Below are positions 1-8,289 of a stretch of DNA of 64,000 nucleotides, one piece after another. The translations under genes were made by a program, and so were the position numbers. A model generated the notes under the pieces. That model saw nothing but the letters and a program-made list of their open reading frames with translations. It searched no databases and was not told the origin of the DNA. Position 1 is the stretch's first letter, and each line of letters starts with the position of its first letter. Source of the DNA: an uncultured Chlorobiaceae bacterium (GTDB lineage Bacteria; Bacteroidota; Chlorobiia; Chlorobiales; Chlorobiaceae); contig CAILRB010000009.1 in assembly GCA_903836465.1 (NCBI GenBank), positions 1 to 64,000 on the forward strand, in the 5' to 3' direction.

Positions 1-15
1 ACCTCTAAAAAGTGA

Positions 16-76
16 CTTTTGATACATGTTGAAAAATAAGTATCACCAAAACACTATTCCACAATAGTATCAAAAG
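16..76. repeat. 10-bp inverted repeat beside the IS remnant
   Basis: CTTTTGATAC at 16-25 is the exact reverse complement of GTATCAAAAG at 67-76, separated by 41 AT-rich bases. The pair lies just downstream of the 3' end of the broken IS5-family transposase. It could be a weak hairpin or part of the element's terminal region, but no matching copy was found on the other side of the transposase. The rest of 1-136 shows no gene. Confidence 0.35.
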
Positions 77-136
77 CATTGCTCTTTGACATATTTTTGA
101 TGTAGAAATGCCTTGTTTGTTTTCGACTGGGCGCAG

Positions 137-1207
137 TTATCCCATGACTTTTGCATACTGGTCATGTAAAAAGACGGCAGAGACTGTTTTCTTGAGCTGT
201 ACACAACGCATCATATTATAGGTCAAATTGGTCAAGCCTATTTTTGCTGCTGCTCTGAAAAGACCGATTGTACGAACATGCATGCCATCCATACTGTTCG
301 TCATAAAGCCGAAAATATGCTCAACGCGAGCTCTTGTCTTTGATTTCAGGCGGTTGGATGCTTTCTGCTCATCCGTTAGCGGGTGGTTTTTGAAACCTTT
401 TTCATTGATCTGGCCTGTCACGCCACACGATTCAATACTTTCTTCCTGACCGATATAGGCACTATCTCCGTACAGTATCTGACCGGCATCGTCTTTATCT
501 ATCAAGGTTTAAAGTTCTTGGGAGTCATGAGGTGAGGCACTGCTTACGGTGTATGTCGTGATGAGTTTTGTCGCACTGTCGATTTTTACATGATTTTTGT
601 AACCTTAAAAAACGATGTGGTTCTTTTTGACCCAGCGAGCATCGACATCTTTCTGCCGTAGCTTATGGGGTTTTTCTTTCCAGGCTTCAGGAGTTTTTCC
701 GGCTTTTATCTCTTTGTTTTCCTCACGGGTATTGCGCTGCCGGGGAGCTTCGACAAAGCTGGCATCAACAATCTGGCCTGTGCTGGCAAAGATACTTTGG
801 TCATCAAGCGCTTGATTGAAACGATAGAAGAGCGGTGCAATAACATCTTCCAGAATAAGGGTTTCACGAAAATTCCAGATGGTCTTGCTATCAGGTACTC
901 TATCACTTGATTTCAAGCCAAGAAAGCGTTTGAAGGTGAGTCTGTCAGTGATCTGATATTCCATCTGATCATCAGAGAGGTTATACAAACTCTGCAAAAT
1001 AAGAAGTTTAAACATCAAGATTCGATCAAATGGGGGGCGACCTGTATGACTGCTTTTCTGAGGCTTATTAAAAACAATATCAAGAAGAGGTTCGAATATT
1101 TTCCAATCGATATGTGCTTCAAGTTTGACCAGAGGATCATTGAGTTTGGTAAGTTTTTCAAGCAAAAAATGCTCGTCAAACATGCCTAACGGGTTGATGT
1201 GTTTCAT
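137..1207 (-). pseudogene. IS5-family transposase, two in-frame stops
   Basis: DDE transposase of the IS5 family, broken. The N-terminal part (1207 to 605) has the typical start MKHINPLGMFDE and the first catalytic Asp in GQIVDASF (about residue 148). The same frame then meets TAA at 605-607, continues as GYKNHVKIDSATKLI, meets a second TAA at 509-511, and resumes with the second Asp (LYGDSAYIG) and the catalytic Glu (RVEHIFG) to the normal end at 137. Both stops fit single-base changes (Tyr to stop before GYKNH, Glu to stop before TLIDKDD), with no frameshift. The protein cannot be made whole without readthrough. Terminal inverted repeats and target duplications were not recognised. The element caps the distal end of the polysaccharide gene run. 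Confidence 0.88.
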
Positions 1208-1348
1208 TACAAAGGGTAAGTTGATATTATTGCCTTAATATACGAAATATTACCCTCGATTTATAACGCTAACACTTTAATATTTATAAAGATATATCAT
1301 TCAAGATTAAATAGAGGTACCCATAAATATGTATGTATTTTTTTATAT
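1208..1348. other. AT-rich gap between IS remnant and sugar gene cluster
   Basis: 141 very AT-rich bases with no coding signal. They presumably include the upstream end of the IS5-type element and the 3' flank of the SDR gene. No convincing hairpin terminator with a T-tract was seen. Confidence 0.4.
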
Positions 1349-2182
1349 TCACCATATACCCCAACCCCCATTCACTGCTAAATTTTCCCCTGTCATGTAC
1401 TTGGACATATCACTCGCCAAATAAGCAACTATACCACGAAAATCATCTCCAGTTGCCATACGCTCCAATGGTGTTTTTACTTCATAGCGTTGCACAAATG
1501 CTTCTGGCTGATTTCTAAATATACCCCCCGGTGATATAGCATTAACACGCACACTAGGCGCAATGGTAGTTGCCAACCATCTGGTGAACTGAATGAGTCC
1601 ACCTTTTGATGCGCCATAGGCTGCCGGGTTGCTCATGCTCGTGCCTTCGTACAAACTCCAGTCTGGCCCGTACATGCCATAGATCGAAGCGATATTGATG
1701 ATGCTGGCACCAGCAGCAACCTTAAGCAAGGGTGTTAAACCTTGACAGAGTTCAAATATGGCAGTAAGATTGACTTCGAGTGCACGACGCCAGGTTTCAA
1801 CGGTCTGTTCTTCAAATGGGACTGCCCAACCTTGCAAGTCCGAAGTACCAACAAATGCTGCGTTATTGAGGAGGATGTTGAGCCCTTTGCCTCCAATTTT
1901 TAACCAAGCTATTAATTCTGTGCGTTGTTCCTGAAGTTCAAGATCACAAAAATAATGCTCTACGTTGACACCCCATCTTTCGGTCAAGGTTTTACAAAGA
2001 GTTTGAAAATCTGATTCTGGTCGATCAACCAGCACTAAATCTGCGCCAAGTTCGGCCAAAGTATCGGCCATCACCTTACCAAGACCTCCAGTAGCACCGG
2101 TAATCAATGCACGGCGACCTGTAAGGTTTATGAGTTCTTTGATAGTGCTCACAGCTTCTGTTCTCTTATGTTTAATAGACAT
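1349..2182 (-). CDS. SDR-family oxidoreductase (PtmA-like)
   Basis: Short-chain dehydrogenase/reductase of 277 residues. Visible features are the nucleotide-binding TGATGGLG at residues 28-35, NNAA at 106-109, and a complete catalytic Ser-Tyr-Lys set (S166 in NIASIYG, Y189 and K193 in YGASKGG), so it should be an active NAD(P)-dependent enzyme. It is the last gene of the nonulosonic-acid run and its start overlaps the end of the CMP-sugar synthetase gene by 34 bases, which implies translational coupling. The pairing of an SDR with a CMP-nonulosonate synthetase and a Gfo/Idh enzyme is also seen in the Campylobacter ptm (legionaminic acid) locus, where the SDR is PtmA. Its exact substrate is unknown. 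Confidence 0.85.
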   Translation of the reverse strand: MSIKHKRTEAVSTIKELINLTGRRALITGATGGLGKVMADTLAELGADLVLVDRPESDFQTLCKTLTERWGVNVEHYFCDLELQEQRTELIAWLKIGGKGLNILLNNAAFVGTSDLQGWAVPFEEQTVETWRRALEVNLTAIFELCQGLTPLLKVAAGASIINIASIYGMYGPDWSLYEGTSMSNPAAYGASKGGLIQFTRWLATTIAPSVRVNAISPGGIFRNQPEAFVQRYEVKTPLERMATGDDFRGIVAYLASDMSKYMTGENLAVNGGWGIW

Positions 2183-2853
2183 TCAGCGATCTGAAAGTCA
2201 AGCAAGTTGTCAATATCAATCGCCCTTTCAACAGGCACATTCACCGCCTTGACCCGGCCTTCAAACATAGCGTTATGAGTCATTATAAATTCTGGGTTCG
2301 CGACATAACAGACCGTTGCCATGTCGTAAACCACAGGGGCATCCTGACGGCGGGCAATAGCTGACTTCGGCGGGTTAACCAGACTGACTGTGCCGTCCGA
2401 TTTGGCTTTCACCATATTGAAATACGGGCTGCGATGGGCATCGGTAACGGTGATAACCATATCAGCATCGCCTTTTTCGTATTCGTCAAGGCAGTTTTCA
2501 ATATCAACCGCCAACCTCAAGGGGGCTGTGGTAGGCACGGAGACCATCACTTCTGGCAATGCCCCCATCGTTTTAAGCAGATAATTGAGGGCATGACGCC
2601 ACGCAAGCCACTCTGGGCTTTCGTCTCGCGCAAGTTCTGCTGGCCGAATAAAGGGGACTTCGGCGCCATACTCACGCGCCACTGCCGCAATCTCTGCTGA
2701 ATCGGTGGAGACAATAACCCGTTCAATCCGCTTGACAGCAAGTGCCTGCTCAATGGACCATGCGATTAGCGGTTTTCCACCCAAGGGACGGATATTTTTA
2801 CCGGGCAAGCCTTTGGTGCCTCCACGGGCAAAGATAAATGCTATTGCTTTCAT
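2149..2853 (-). CDS. legF: CMP-nonulosonic acid (CMP-legionaminate-type) synthetase
   Basis: Acylneuraminate cytidylyltransferase family, 234 residues (usual length about 230). It activates a nonulosonic acid with CTP to the CMP-sugar donor used by transferases. The N-terminal nucleotide-binding signature ARGGTKGLPGKN is at residues 9-20, followed by PLIAWSIEQAL and the STDS motif typical of the fold. The specific sugar cannot be read from the sequence. legB, legC, a LegG-like epimerase and a PtmE-like gene in the same run favour legionaminic acid or a derivative over sialic or pseudaminic acid. It ends inside the SDR gene and starts 3 bases after the Gfo/Idh gene stops. Confidence 0.86.
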   Translation of the reverse strand: MKAIAFIFARGGTKGLPGKNIRPLGGKPLIAWSIEQALAVKRIERVIVSTDSAEIAAVAREYGAEVPFIRPAELARDESPEWLAWRHALNYLLKTMGALPEVMVSVPTTAPLRLAVDIENCLDEYEKGDADMVITVTDAHRSPYFNMVKAKSDGTVSLVNPPKSAIARRQDAPVVYDMATVCYVANPEFIMTHNAMFEGRVKAVNVPVERAIDIDNLLDFQIAECLLNIREQKL

Positions 2854-2856
2854 GGG

Positions 2857-3897
2857 TTAGTCTTGGTTGCTTGTGAGCATTGTTGAGACGATTTTCTGCC
2901 CACCAGACGCTGCGGAGATACGTGCCGCATCAATAATTTGTAAGACTTTTAAACCATCCTCACCCGTGACCAATGACGGTTTGTGTTCATCGACACAATC
3001 AATAAAATTTTGCCATTCAGCCAGATAGCTGTCATCGCGCTGGTGTTGGTAGCTAAACAATTCGCACCACTCTTTTGCACCCGCTTCATACAGTTCCACA
3101 ACACCAGTTAAGCCATTCCAGCGGAGAGTGCCATTTTCGCCAATGGCAGTACAACTCCGCGTTGTATCGTGACGGATAAAGTCAAGGTTGACGGTGCCTA
3201 TAAGCTGAAATTTATCATCGTCAGGCATAAAACCAAGAGTCAGGTGTGCGGTATCTTCAACATCAATTTCAAGAGCGCTTTGGCGACTTAGCGTGGCGTT
3301 TACCCAATCAACTTCGCCAAAAATCCAACGCAAATAATCAAGTTCATGACTGAGTTCAAGCAACACTCCCCCACCAAGTTCACGACGCGCTGATACGCTC
3401 TGCCGGTAATCGGTATTGGGACGCCAGAAGGGTAAATATTGACCAATTTCGCAACGTACGGACAAAACCCTTCCAATGGTACTTTCAAGAAGGAGAGTAC
3501 GGAATCGTTGAAGTGAGGGCAAACATCGAAGATTATACCCGAGCAGTAACACAGTACCTTGCTTTTGACAGGTCTCTATCAATTGAGTAACCCCTTCAAG
3601 TGATGATGATAAGGGCTTTTCAATGAGCAGATGTACTCCCGCCTCGGCTAATCGCTGGGCCACAGAAACGTGAAATGGTGCCGGATTAGCTATAACTGCA
3701 ATTTGAGGTAAAAAAGCAACAGCTTGTTCTATGGTTGAAAAACAGCCATCAGCATATTCAGGAATTGACAAGCACTTTTGATGGCGCAAAATACATATAT
3801 CCGCATCAGGATGAAGCTCTCTTGCAATTCGAAGGTGGCGGGTGCCGATACTGCCGAGCCCTACGATGAGGATACGGTTAATCAAGTTGGGATGCAT
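2857..3897 (-). CDS. Gfo/Idh/MocA-family oxidoreductase (PtmF-like)
   Basis: NAD(P)-dependent sugar oxidoreductase of 346 residues. It has an N-terminal Rossmann fold with GLGSIGTRH at residues 13-21 and the family hallmark EKP at 93-95, followed by the usual alpha/beta substrate domain. The first 16 bases overlap the HisF-like gene, so the two are coupled. A Gfo/Idh enzyme beside a PtmE-type nucleotidyltransferase and a CMP-nonulosonate synthetase also occurs in the Campylobacter ptm locus (PtmF). The substrate is inferred to be a sugar intermediate or a CMP-sugar modification step and is not known. Confidence 0.82.
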   Translation of the reverse strand: MHPNLINRILIVGLGSIGTRHLRIARELHPDADICILRHQKCLSIPEYADGCFSTIEQAVAFLPQIAVIANPAPFHVSVAQRLAEAGVHLLIEKPLSSSLEGVTQLIETCQKQGTVLLLGYNLRCLPSLQRFRTLLLESTIGRVLSVRCEIGQYLPFWRPNTDYRQSVSARRELGGGVLLELSHELDYLRWIFGEVDWVNATLSRQSALEIDVEDTAHLTLGFMPDDDKFQLIGTVNLDFIRHDTTRSCTAIGENGTLRWNGLTGVVELYEAGAKEWCELFSYQHQRDDSYLAEWQNFIDCVDEHKPSLVTGEDGLKVLQIIDAARISAASGGQKIVSTMLTSNQD

Positions 3898-4712
3898 TGC
3901 GCGGTTTTGTTAGAGCGCAAATGCTGCTCAAGCAACTGGATATCCCAAACTGGCAAATCAACCCCTCTGTCAATAAGTGACTGCCGCGCCTGCTTTAAAC
4001 CATCCCCCACAAAATTAAACAAATGTGCTGTAGCAACAGCATCAACTCGAGGGTCTGCCAAGCCTTCTGCAAGATGAATGGCATTGCCCACCCCACCAGC
4101 CAAAATAACTGGTTTTGGCATAACCTTCGGGAGCAAGTTAAGCATATTCAAATCATACCCTTGCCCAGTACCGTCACGATCCATTGAATTAAGATAAATT
4201 TCACCAACTGGCTTCGTAGTAATTTCTTCAATACGATAAGCTGCTGAGCCGGGTAGACATTGACTGCCATAGTGTGACCAAACTTGATAGACACCGTCCA
4301 GAGTCCGCTTGATATCCACAGAGCCAACAACACATTGCTGACCAAACTCACTGGCCAGCTCCTCAATCAAGGTTTCATTTTCAAACAGCGGAGTGTTAAC
4401 AACAACCTTATCCGCCCCTGAACGCAACAAGGAACGCGCCTGCTCAGTCGTTCGAACCCCTCCGCCCGCTGCAATGGGCACAAAGCACCCTTCGGTCAAC
4501 GATTTTAATGATTCACAAAAAGCATTAGCATTGCGTTCACCTCTTGTGACATCAAGAACTATCAGCTCATCGATAGAAAAAGAGATGTGTGAAAAGTTAT
4601 AATTGCTCTTGAGCCAATGCAAATCGCCAACTTTTTGCAAGCGGAAGTTTCTGCTTAACATAAAGTACCCATCGTTGTAGAGGAGCGTAAATATCAAGCG
4701 TTTCTTAAGCAT
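3882..4712 (-). CDS. HisF-like ammonia-channel partner of sugar amidotransferase
   Basis: HisF-type (beta-alpha)8 barrel protein of 276 residues, in an accessory set with HisH-like and PseA-like genes rather than in a his operon. The N-terminus MLKKRLIFTLLYNDG aligns with canonical HisF MLAKRIIPCLDVKDG, and the catalytic Asp11 is Leu here. The second catalytic Asp is kept (D133 in GSVDIKR). Loss of one of the two acid/base residues argues against imidazole-glycerol-phosphate synthase activity and for a role in passing ammonia from the glutaminase to the amidotransferase, as known for HisH/HisF paralogues next to WbpG/PseA-type genes. It overlaps the HisH-like gene by 8 bases and the Gfo/Idh gene by 16. 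Confidence 0.85.
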   Translation of the reverse strand: MLKKRLIFTLLYNDGYFMLSRNFRLQKVGDLHWLKSNYNFSHISFSIDELIVLDVTRGERNANAFCESLKSLTEGCFVPIAAGGGVRTTEQARSLLRSGADKVVVNTPLFENETLIEELASEFGQQCVVGSVDIKRTLDGVYQVWSHYGSQCLPGSAAYRIEEITTKPVGEIYLNSMDRDGTGQGYDLNMLNLLPKVMPKPVILAGGVGNAIHLAEGLADPRVDAVATAHLFNFVGDGLKQARQSLIDRGVDLPVWDIQLLEQHLRSNKTAQCIPT

Positions 4713-5346
4713 CGTGCTCTTGAGCCAAAAAGTTTTTTAAAAGAACCAAACCGTTTGTTTGACTTTTCTCTGGGTGAAATTGAGTCGCATAAATATTATC
4801 CTGCTCATAAGCGGCAACAAAATCGGAGCCATACACACAAGTTGATACATTCCCTTTTAACCCACCTGGCAACATGCGGTATGAGTGAACAAAATAGAAA
4901 TCAGCAGCTCTCGATAATCCCCGGAAAAGAGTGGATTCAGGTGAACTATGGACAAGATCGAAACCAATATGAGGGACTTTGGCGGTACCAATTTCTTGGG
5001 GATTGAACTTATCTACTGGATTAGGGATTAATCCAAGCCCAATCATATCTCCATCCTCAGAACCTCGACTCCCCATCAATTGCATGCCAAGACAAATCCC
5101 AAGTATTTTACTTTCTTTGGTTTGTACAGCTTCAAGAATGGCTTGGTCAAGCCCTTTTTCCTGCAAAGCAACCATTGCTTTGCGAAAAGAGCCAACACCC
5201 GGCAACAAAAGTGATGCTGACTGAACAATTACATCAGGGTCGCTACTGACCCTTGCGTCACAACCAAGATATCGAAGCGCACTGAGCACAGACCAAATGT
5301 TGCCCATCCCGTAGTCAATAACGGTAAGGTTCGATTTTATCGTCAC
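4705..5346 (-). CDS. HisH-like glutamine amidotransferase for sugar amidination
   Basis: Class I glutamine amidotransferase of the HisH type, 213 residues. The catalytic triad is visible: nucleophile Cys85 in GICLGMQ, and His191 and Glu193 in QFHPEKS. It hydrolyses glutamine to supply ammonia. Flanked by a HisF-like gene with a lost catalytic Asp and a PseA-type amidotransferase, it most likely feeds acetamidino (acetimidoyl) group formation on a sugar rather than histidine synthesis. The true histidine pathway is represented elsewhere in the window by hisB. It overlaps both neighbours by 4 to 8 bases. Confidence 0.87.
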   Translation of the reverse strand: MTIKSNLTVIDYGMGNIWSVLSALRYLGCDARVSSDPDVIVQSASLLLPGVGSFRKAMVALQEKGLDQAILEAVQTKESKILGICLGMQLMGSRGSEDGDMIGLGLIPNPVDKFNPQEIGTAKVPHIGFDLVHSSPESTLFRGLSRAADFYFVHSYRMLPGGLKGNVSTCVYGSDFVAAYEQDNIYATQFHPEKSQTNGLVLLKNFLAQEHDA

Positions 5347-6470
5347 GTTACAATGAATTTCGGCTTCCAGCGACCTTCTGTTTTTGTAAAGAGATCTTGA
5401 TTGGCATATCGATCAAGTACAGCATCAAATTCAGCTTGAGTCATCTGATAATAATCAAGATATTGTTCCATAAACTCTTCAGGATAATGGCCATCATACA
5501 GCCTGACTAAATTGACAGCCTGCGCCCTGTCCATAGCTCCACGCCTGACTTCAATACAGGCATCCTGATTAGCTCTTCCAAAACCATACTTCAAGTACAT
5601 CAAGTAGGTATGAAGCGAATAGAGGGCTTGATCGTTTTGAGAAAAATTGGTAAATGTTCCAGGGTTGGAACATTCGGCTTCCTTCAACCCACAGTGTTCT
5701 TTTGCAACCAAGTAATTACGATAAGGATCCCAGTTTTCAAAATATGACCAATGGGTCAACTGGATTGGATTGGATTGAAATTCATCATCACAAGGGTAAC
5801 GGAAAAAATAAAGATCATCATCCTTTAGACCTGATGCTGCCAGCACTTTATCGTACCCACCTTCGAGATAGACTTTCTGTTGGTAATGAACGTCATAGAT
5901 TGGATTTTTTGAAGTTTCAGTTGATCCGCCATACTCCACTTCACCATCTTCACCATAGAATATCAAGCCAATTCCAAACCCGATTGCTGCACGAATCACT
6001 GCCGTCTGTATTGCAATGAGCCAACCATAATAAGGAAATCCCATTTCAATAAAACCTGTCCGATTCAGCACACGCATAGCCTCATGGGAAGGATTAACTG
6101 AAATATGGTTAAATCCACTTTCAACAAAAGCTCGAAGATTGCGATCGCCAAGCTCAAGCGACAAAGCTGGTGTAACCGTAAGAGCAAGCGGATTCATGCC
6201 GTACTTGTGCTTCAGGTTATAAGCCACATAGGAACCATCTTTTCCGCCACTCACAGGAACAAGGCAATCAAAATGGCCATCGCTTCGCCGGTGTTTATCA
6301 AGAAGATTTACCAACTCTTTCTCTCTCACATCCCACTGAAGCGTCTTTTTCTTTTCTGTCCAGACACATGCGTTGCACCAACCACGATCATCAAAAGTTA
6401 TTCGCGGCCTGGTTGACATGGTCAGGCAATTTGAGCACCAGCAAAGATTTTCTACATTTATTTTATGCAT
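5343..6470 (-). CDS. N-acetyl sugar amidotransferase (PseA/PtmG/WbpG family)
   Basis: 375-residue amidotransferase that converts an N-acetyl group on a sugar to N-acetimidoyl using ammonia and ATP. The N-terminus has two Cys pairs that probably bind zinc (C12/C15 and C32/C35), followed by a PP-loop ATP-pyrophosphatase motif SGGKDG at residues 74-79. The family includes PseA and PtmG of Campylobacter and WbpG of Pseudomonas, which act with HisH/HisF paralogues. The same trio lies here in consecutive overlapping order. In a legionaminic-acid context the expected product is a Leg derivative with one amidino group. Which nitrogen is modified cannot be told. Confidence 0.88.
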   Translation of the reverse strand: MHKINVENLCWCSNCLTMSTRPRITFDDRGWCNACVWTEKKKTLQWDVREKELVNLLDKHRRSDGHFDCLVPVSGGKDGSYVAYNLKHKYGMNPLALTVTPALSLELGDRNLRAFVESGFNHISVNPSHEAMRVLNRTGFIEMGFPYYGWLIAIQTAVIRAAIGFGIGLIFYGEDGEVEYGGSTETSKNPIYDVHYQQKVYLEGGYDKVLAASGLKDDDLYFFRYPCDDEFQSNPIQLTHWSYFENWDPYRNYLVAKEHCGLKEAECSNPGTFTNFSQNDQALYSLHTYLMYLKYGFGRANQDACIEVRRGAMDRAQAVNLVRLYDGHYPEEFMEQYLDYYQMTQAEFDAVLDRYANQDLFTKTEGRWKPKFIVT

Positions 6471-6483
6471 TCAACATCAATTT

Positions 6484-7527
6484 TTATTTGTTATTTGCAC
6501 GAGTCAAATCCTCTTGCCTGCCGACATCCAGCCAAGACTCATGTACAGGATAGGCGACTGTCCTTTTTTCGATCACCTGCAGACGTTCAAACAAGGTCGG
6601 CATATCGCAGCGTGCATCTCGCTCAAGTAAACATAGAGCTTCCGGCTCCAGCACATAAACACCGGCATTGATATGGCTTCGATGCACAGGCTTCTCCTCA
6701 AAACCAACGATATCAATTCCATTGGTCTGTACCACACCAAAAGGGTGTTGCCACTCATGCACACGGACGGCCATGGTGGCTGTAGCATTATGACGAGTGT
6801 GAAAATCGAGCAACTCTCCATAGTGAATGTCTGTCATAACATCACCGTTGGTAACTGCAAATGGCAGAGATGGCTGCGGGTTCAGCAGCCCTAAAGCGCC
6901 CGCTGTACCCAAAGGAGATTGCTCTCGCAAATAATCAATCCGCACTTGCAGGCGATTCCCGTCTCCAAAGTACTCTTCAATGACATGGCCAAGATACTGA
7001 ATGGCCAACACAAAATGGCTGAACCCCTCCTCCTTTGCACGCTCAATGATGTGCTCCAGCATAGGCTTGCCCGAAACGGTCAACATCGGCTTTGGGCAGT
7101 TTTCTGTATGCGGACGAAGACGGGTACCCATACCGCCAGCCATGATAACCATCAAGTTAGGGCGAATAAGCGGTGTAGCGATTTCATCCCAAAGGTACAA
7201 GCCAACAATATGGTGCTGCTCGTCAACAACAGGCACTTGCTGAATTTTGTTCACAACCATTAACTTCCGAACCGCTTCTCGCCCAATTTCATCTGTTACA
7301 ACCAGGGGTGTATGGTGGATAATGCTTTCGATTGGGCTTTTGAGATTGAGACCCCGAAGCAATCCACGCCGAATATCACCATCTGAAATGGTGCCTTGCA
7401 ACTTACCCGTATCATTAACCACCAAAACAATCTTTATCGAAACCTTGGTAAGATTGGTGATTACCTCCTCAATAGTGGCTGACATTGGAAGAATCGCCTG
7501 TCGCCAGATTTGTTTAGTAATGGTCAC
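6484..7527 (-). CDS. CBS-domain sugar nucleotidyltransferase (PtmE-like)
   Basis: 347 residues in two parts: a pair of CBS motifs (about residues 8-120, with PMSATIEE and ISDGDIRRGLL) and a nucleotidyltransferase domain from about 125 with the GGMGTRLRPHT signature at 131-141. This architecture matches PtmE (LegE-type) of Campylobacter, which makes GDP-glucosamine as the first committed step of legionaminic acid synthesis. Its presence supports a GDP-linked legionaminic route rather than the UDP-linked pseudaminic route. CBS domains suggest allosteric control by an adenine nucleotide. It lies 13 bases upstream of the amidotransferase gene. Confidence 0.84.
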   Translation of the reverse strand: MTITKQIWRQAILPMSATIEEVITNLTKVSIKIVLVVNDTGKLQGTISDGDIRRGLLRGLNLKSPIESIIHHTPLVVTDEIGREAVRKLMVVNKIQQVPVVDEQHHIVGLYLWDEIATPLIRPNLMVIMAGGMGTRLRPHTENCPKPMLTVSGKPMLEHIIERAKEEGFSHFVLAIQYLGHVIEEYFGDGNRLQVRIDYLREQSPLGTAGALGLLNPQPSLPFAVTNGDVMTDIHYGELLDFHTRHNATATMAVRVHEWQHPFGVVQTNGIDIVGFEEKPVHRSHINAGVYVLEPEALCLLERDARCDMPTLFERLQVIEKRTVAYPVHESWLDVGRQEDLTRANNK

Positions 7528-7579
7528 TCTTCCTTTCGTCCATCATTCGTTACACAGGTCATAAAAAGACTTTTTTTGC

Positions 7580-8242
7580 TCATAGAATCTCCTTCAACAG
7601 CATAAAAGCTTCTGCCGCATCACACCCTGCGGCAGCGCCACGCAATGATGCCAATGATTGAATAGCCTTATTACTACGAGGAAACGGAAATGCTCCGACC
7701 TCTGAAGAGTAAATGCTCATAGCACTTACTTTTTCAGTTATGAATGGGCTGATGTTTACGAAAACATTCGGTCGAAAACATTCGCCTCCACCAAAACTGA
7801 AATCTGTCTCAGAAAGGGTTTCATAAGCAAGGATTCGCTTAATTGATGGATAGCGAAACCATTTTGTGCAACTGGCAACAGCATCAAAAACGACACGGTG
7901 ATCAGTATGTACGTCGGATGAGTGAGGCACAAATACTTCAGTCGGTTGAAATGAGCTAAATACATCAGACACTGCCTTAACCAAGTCGCCCATCGGTACA
8001 CGATCAAGCTGGATCGTAGGAAAATTAAGCATGAATACCTCATCAAAACAAAAGAGTTCCTTGACCCGATTGATTTCATCAGACCTTCGACTAACTTTCT
8101 CCTGACTCCATCCCGTTTCTACGGAAATAGCAGTAACGATCAGCCAAGCAACTTTTGCGCCTTCGGCTTTACGACGCAGAAGCGTACCTCCGACGCCGAG
8201 AACTTCATCATCTGGATGAGGTGCAACGACTATTGTTTTCAC
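7580..8242 (-). CDS. PIG-L family N-deacetylase
   Basis: Zinc-dependent deacetylase of the PIG-L (LmbE-like) family, 220 residues, normal length. The metal motif is at the N-terminus (APHPDDEVLG, with His9, Asp11 and Asp12), and a second conserved stretch, PHSSDVHTDHR, supplies the remaining ligand. Members remove N-acetyl groups from sugars. Within this locus it could free an amine on a GlcNAc or nonulosonate intermediate so that the nearby GNAT enzyme can add another acyl group, or create GlcN for the PtmE step. The order of action is inference. Confidence 0.86.
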   Translation of the reverse strand: MKTIVVAPHPDDEVLGVGGTLLRRKAEGAKVAWLIVTAISVETGWSQEKVSRRSDEINRVKELFCFDEVFMLNFPTIQLDRVPMGDLVKAVSDVFSSFQPTEVFVPHSSDVHTDHRVVFDAVASCTKWFRYPSIKRILAYETLSETDFSFGGGECFRPNVFVNISPFITEKVSAMSIYSSEVGAFPFPRSNKAIQSLASLRGAAAGCDAAEAFMLLKEIL

Positions 8243-8289
8243 GGATAACTTGTCTTTATTCTAAAAATGAACTTAAGGCTTAAACATTG

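Noticed and set aside
3882-5346. Reading hisF and hisH as part of a histidine operon
   Set aside because: No other his gene is adjacent, the HisF-like protein lacks Asp11, and both genes overlap an N-acetyl sugar amidotransferase gene.
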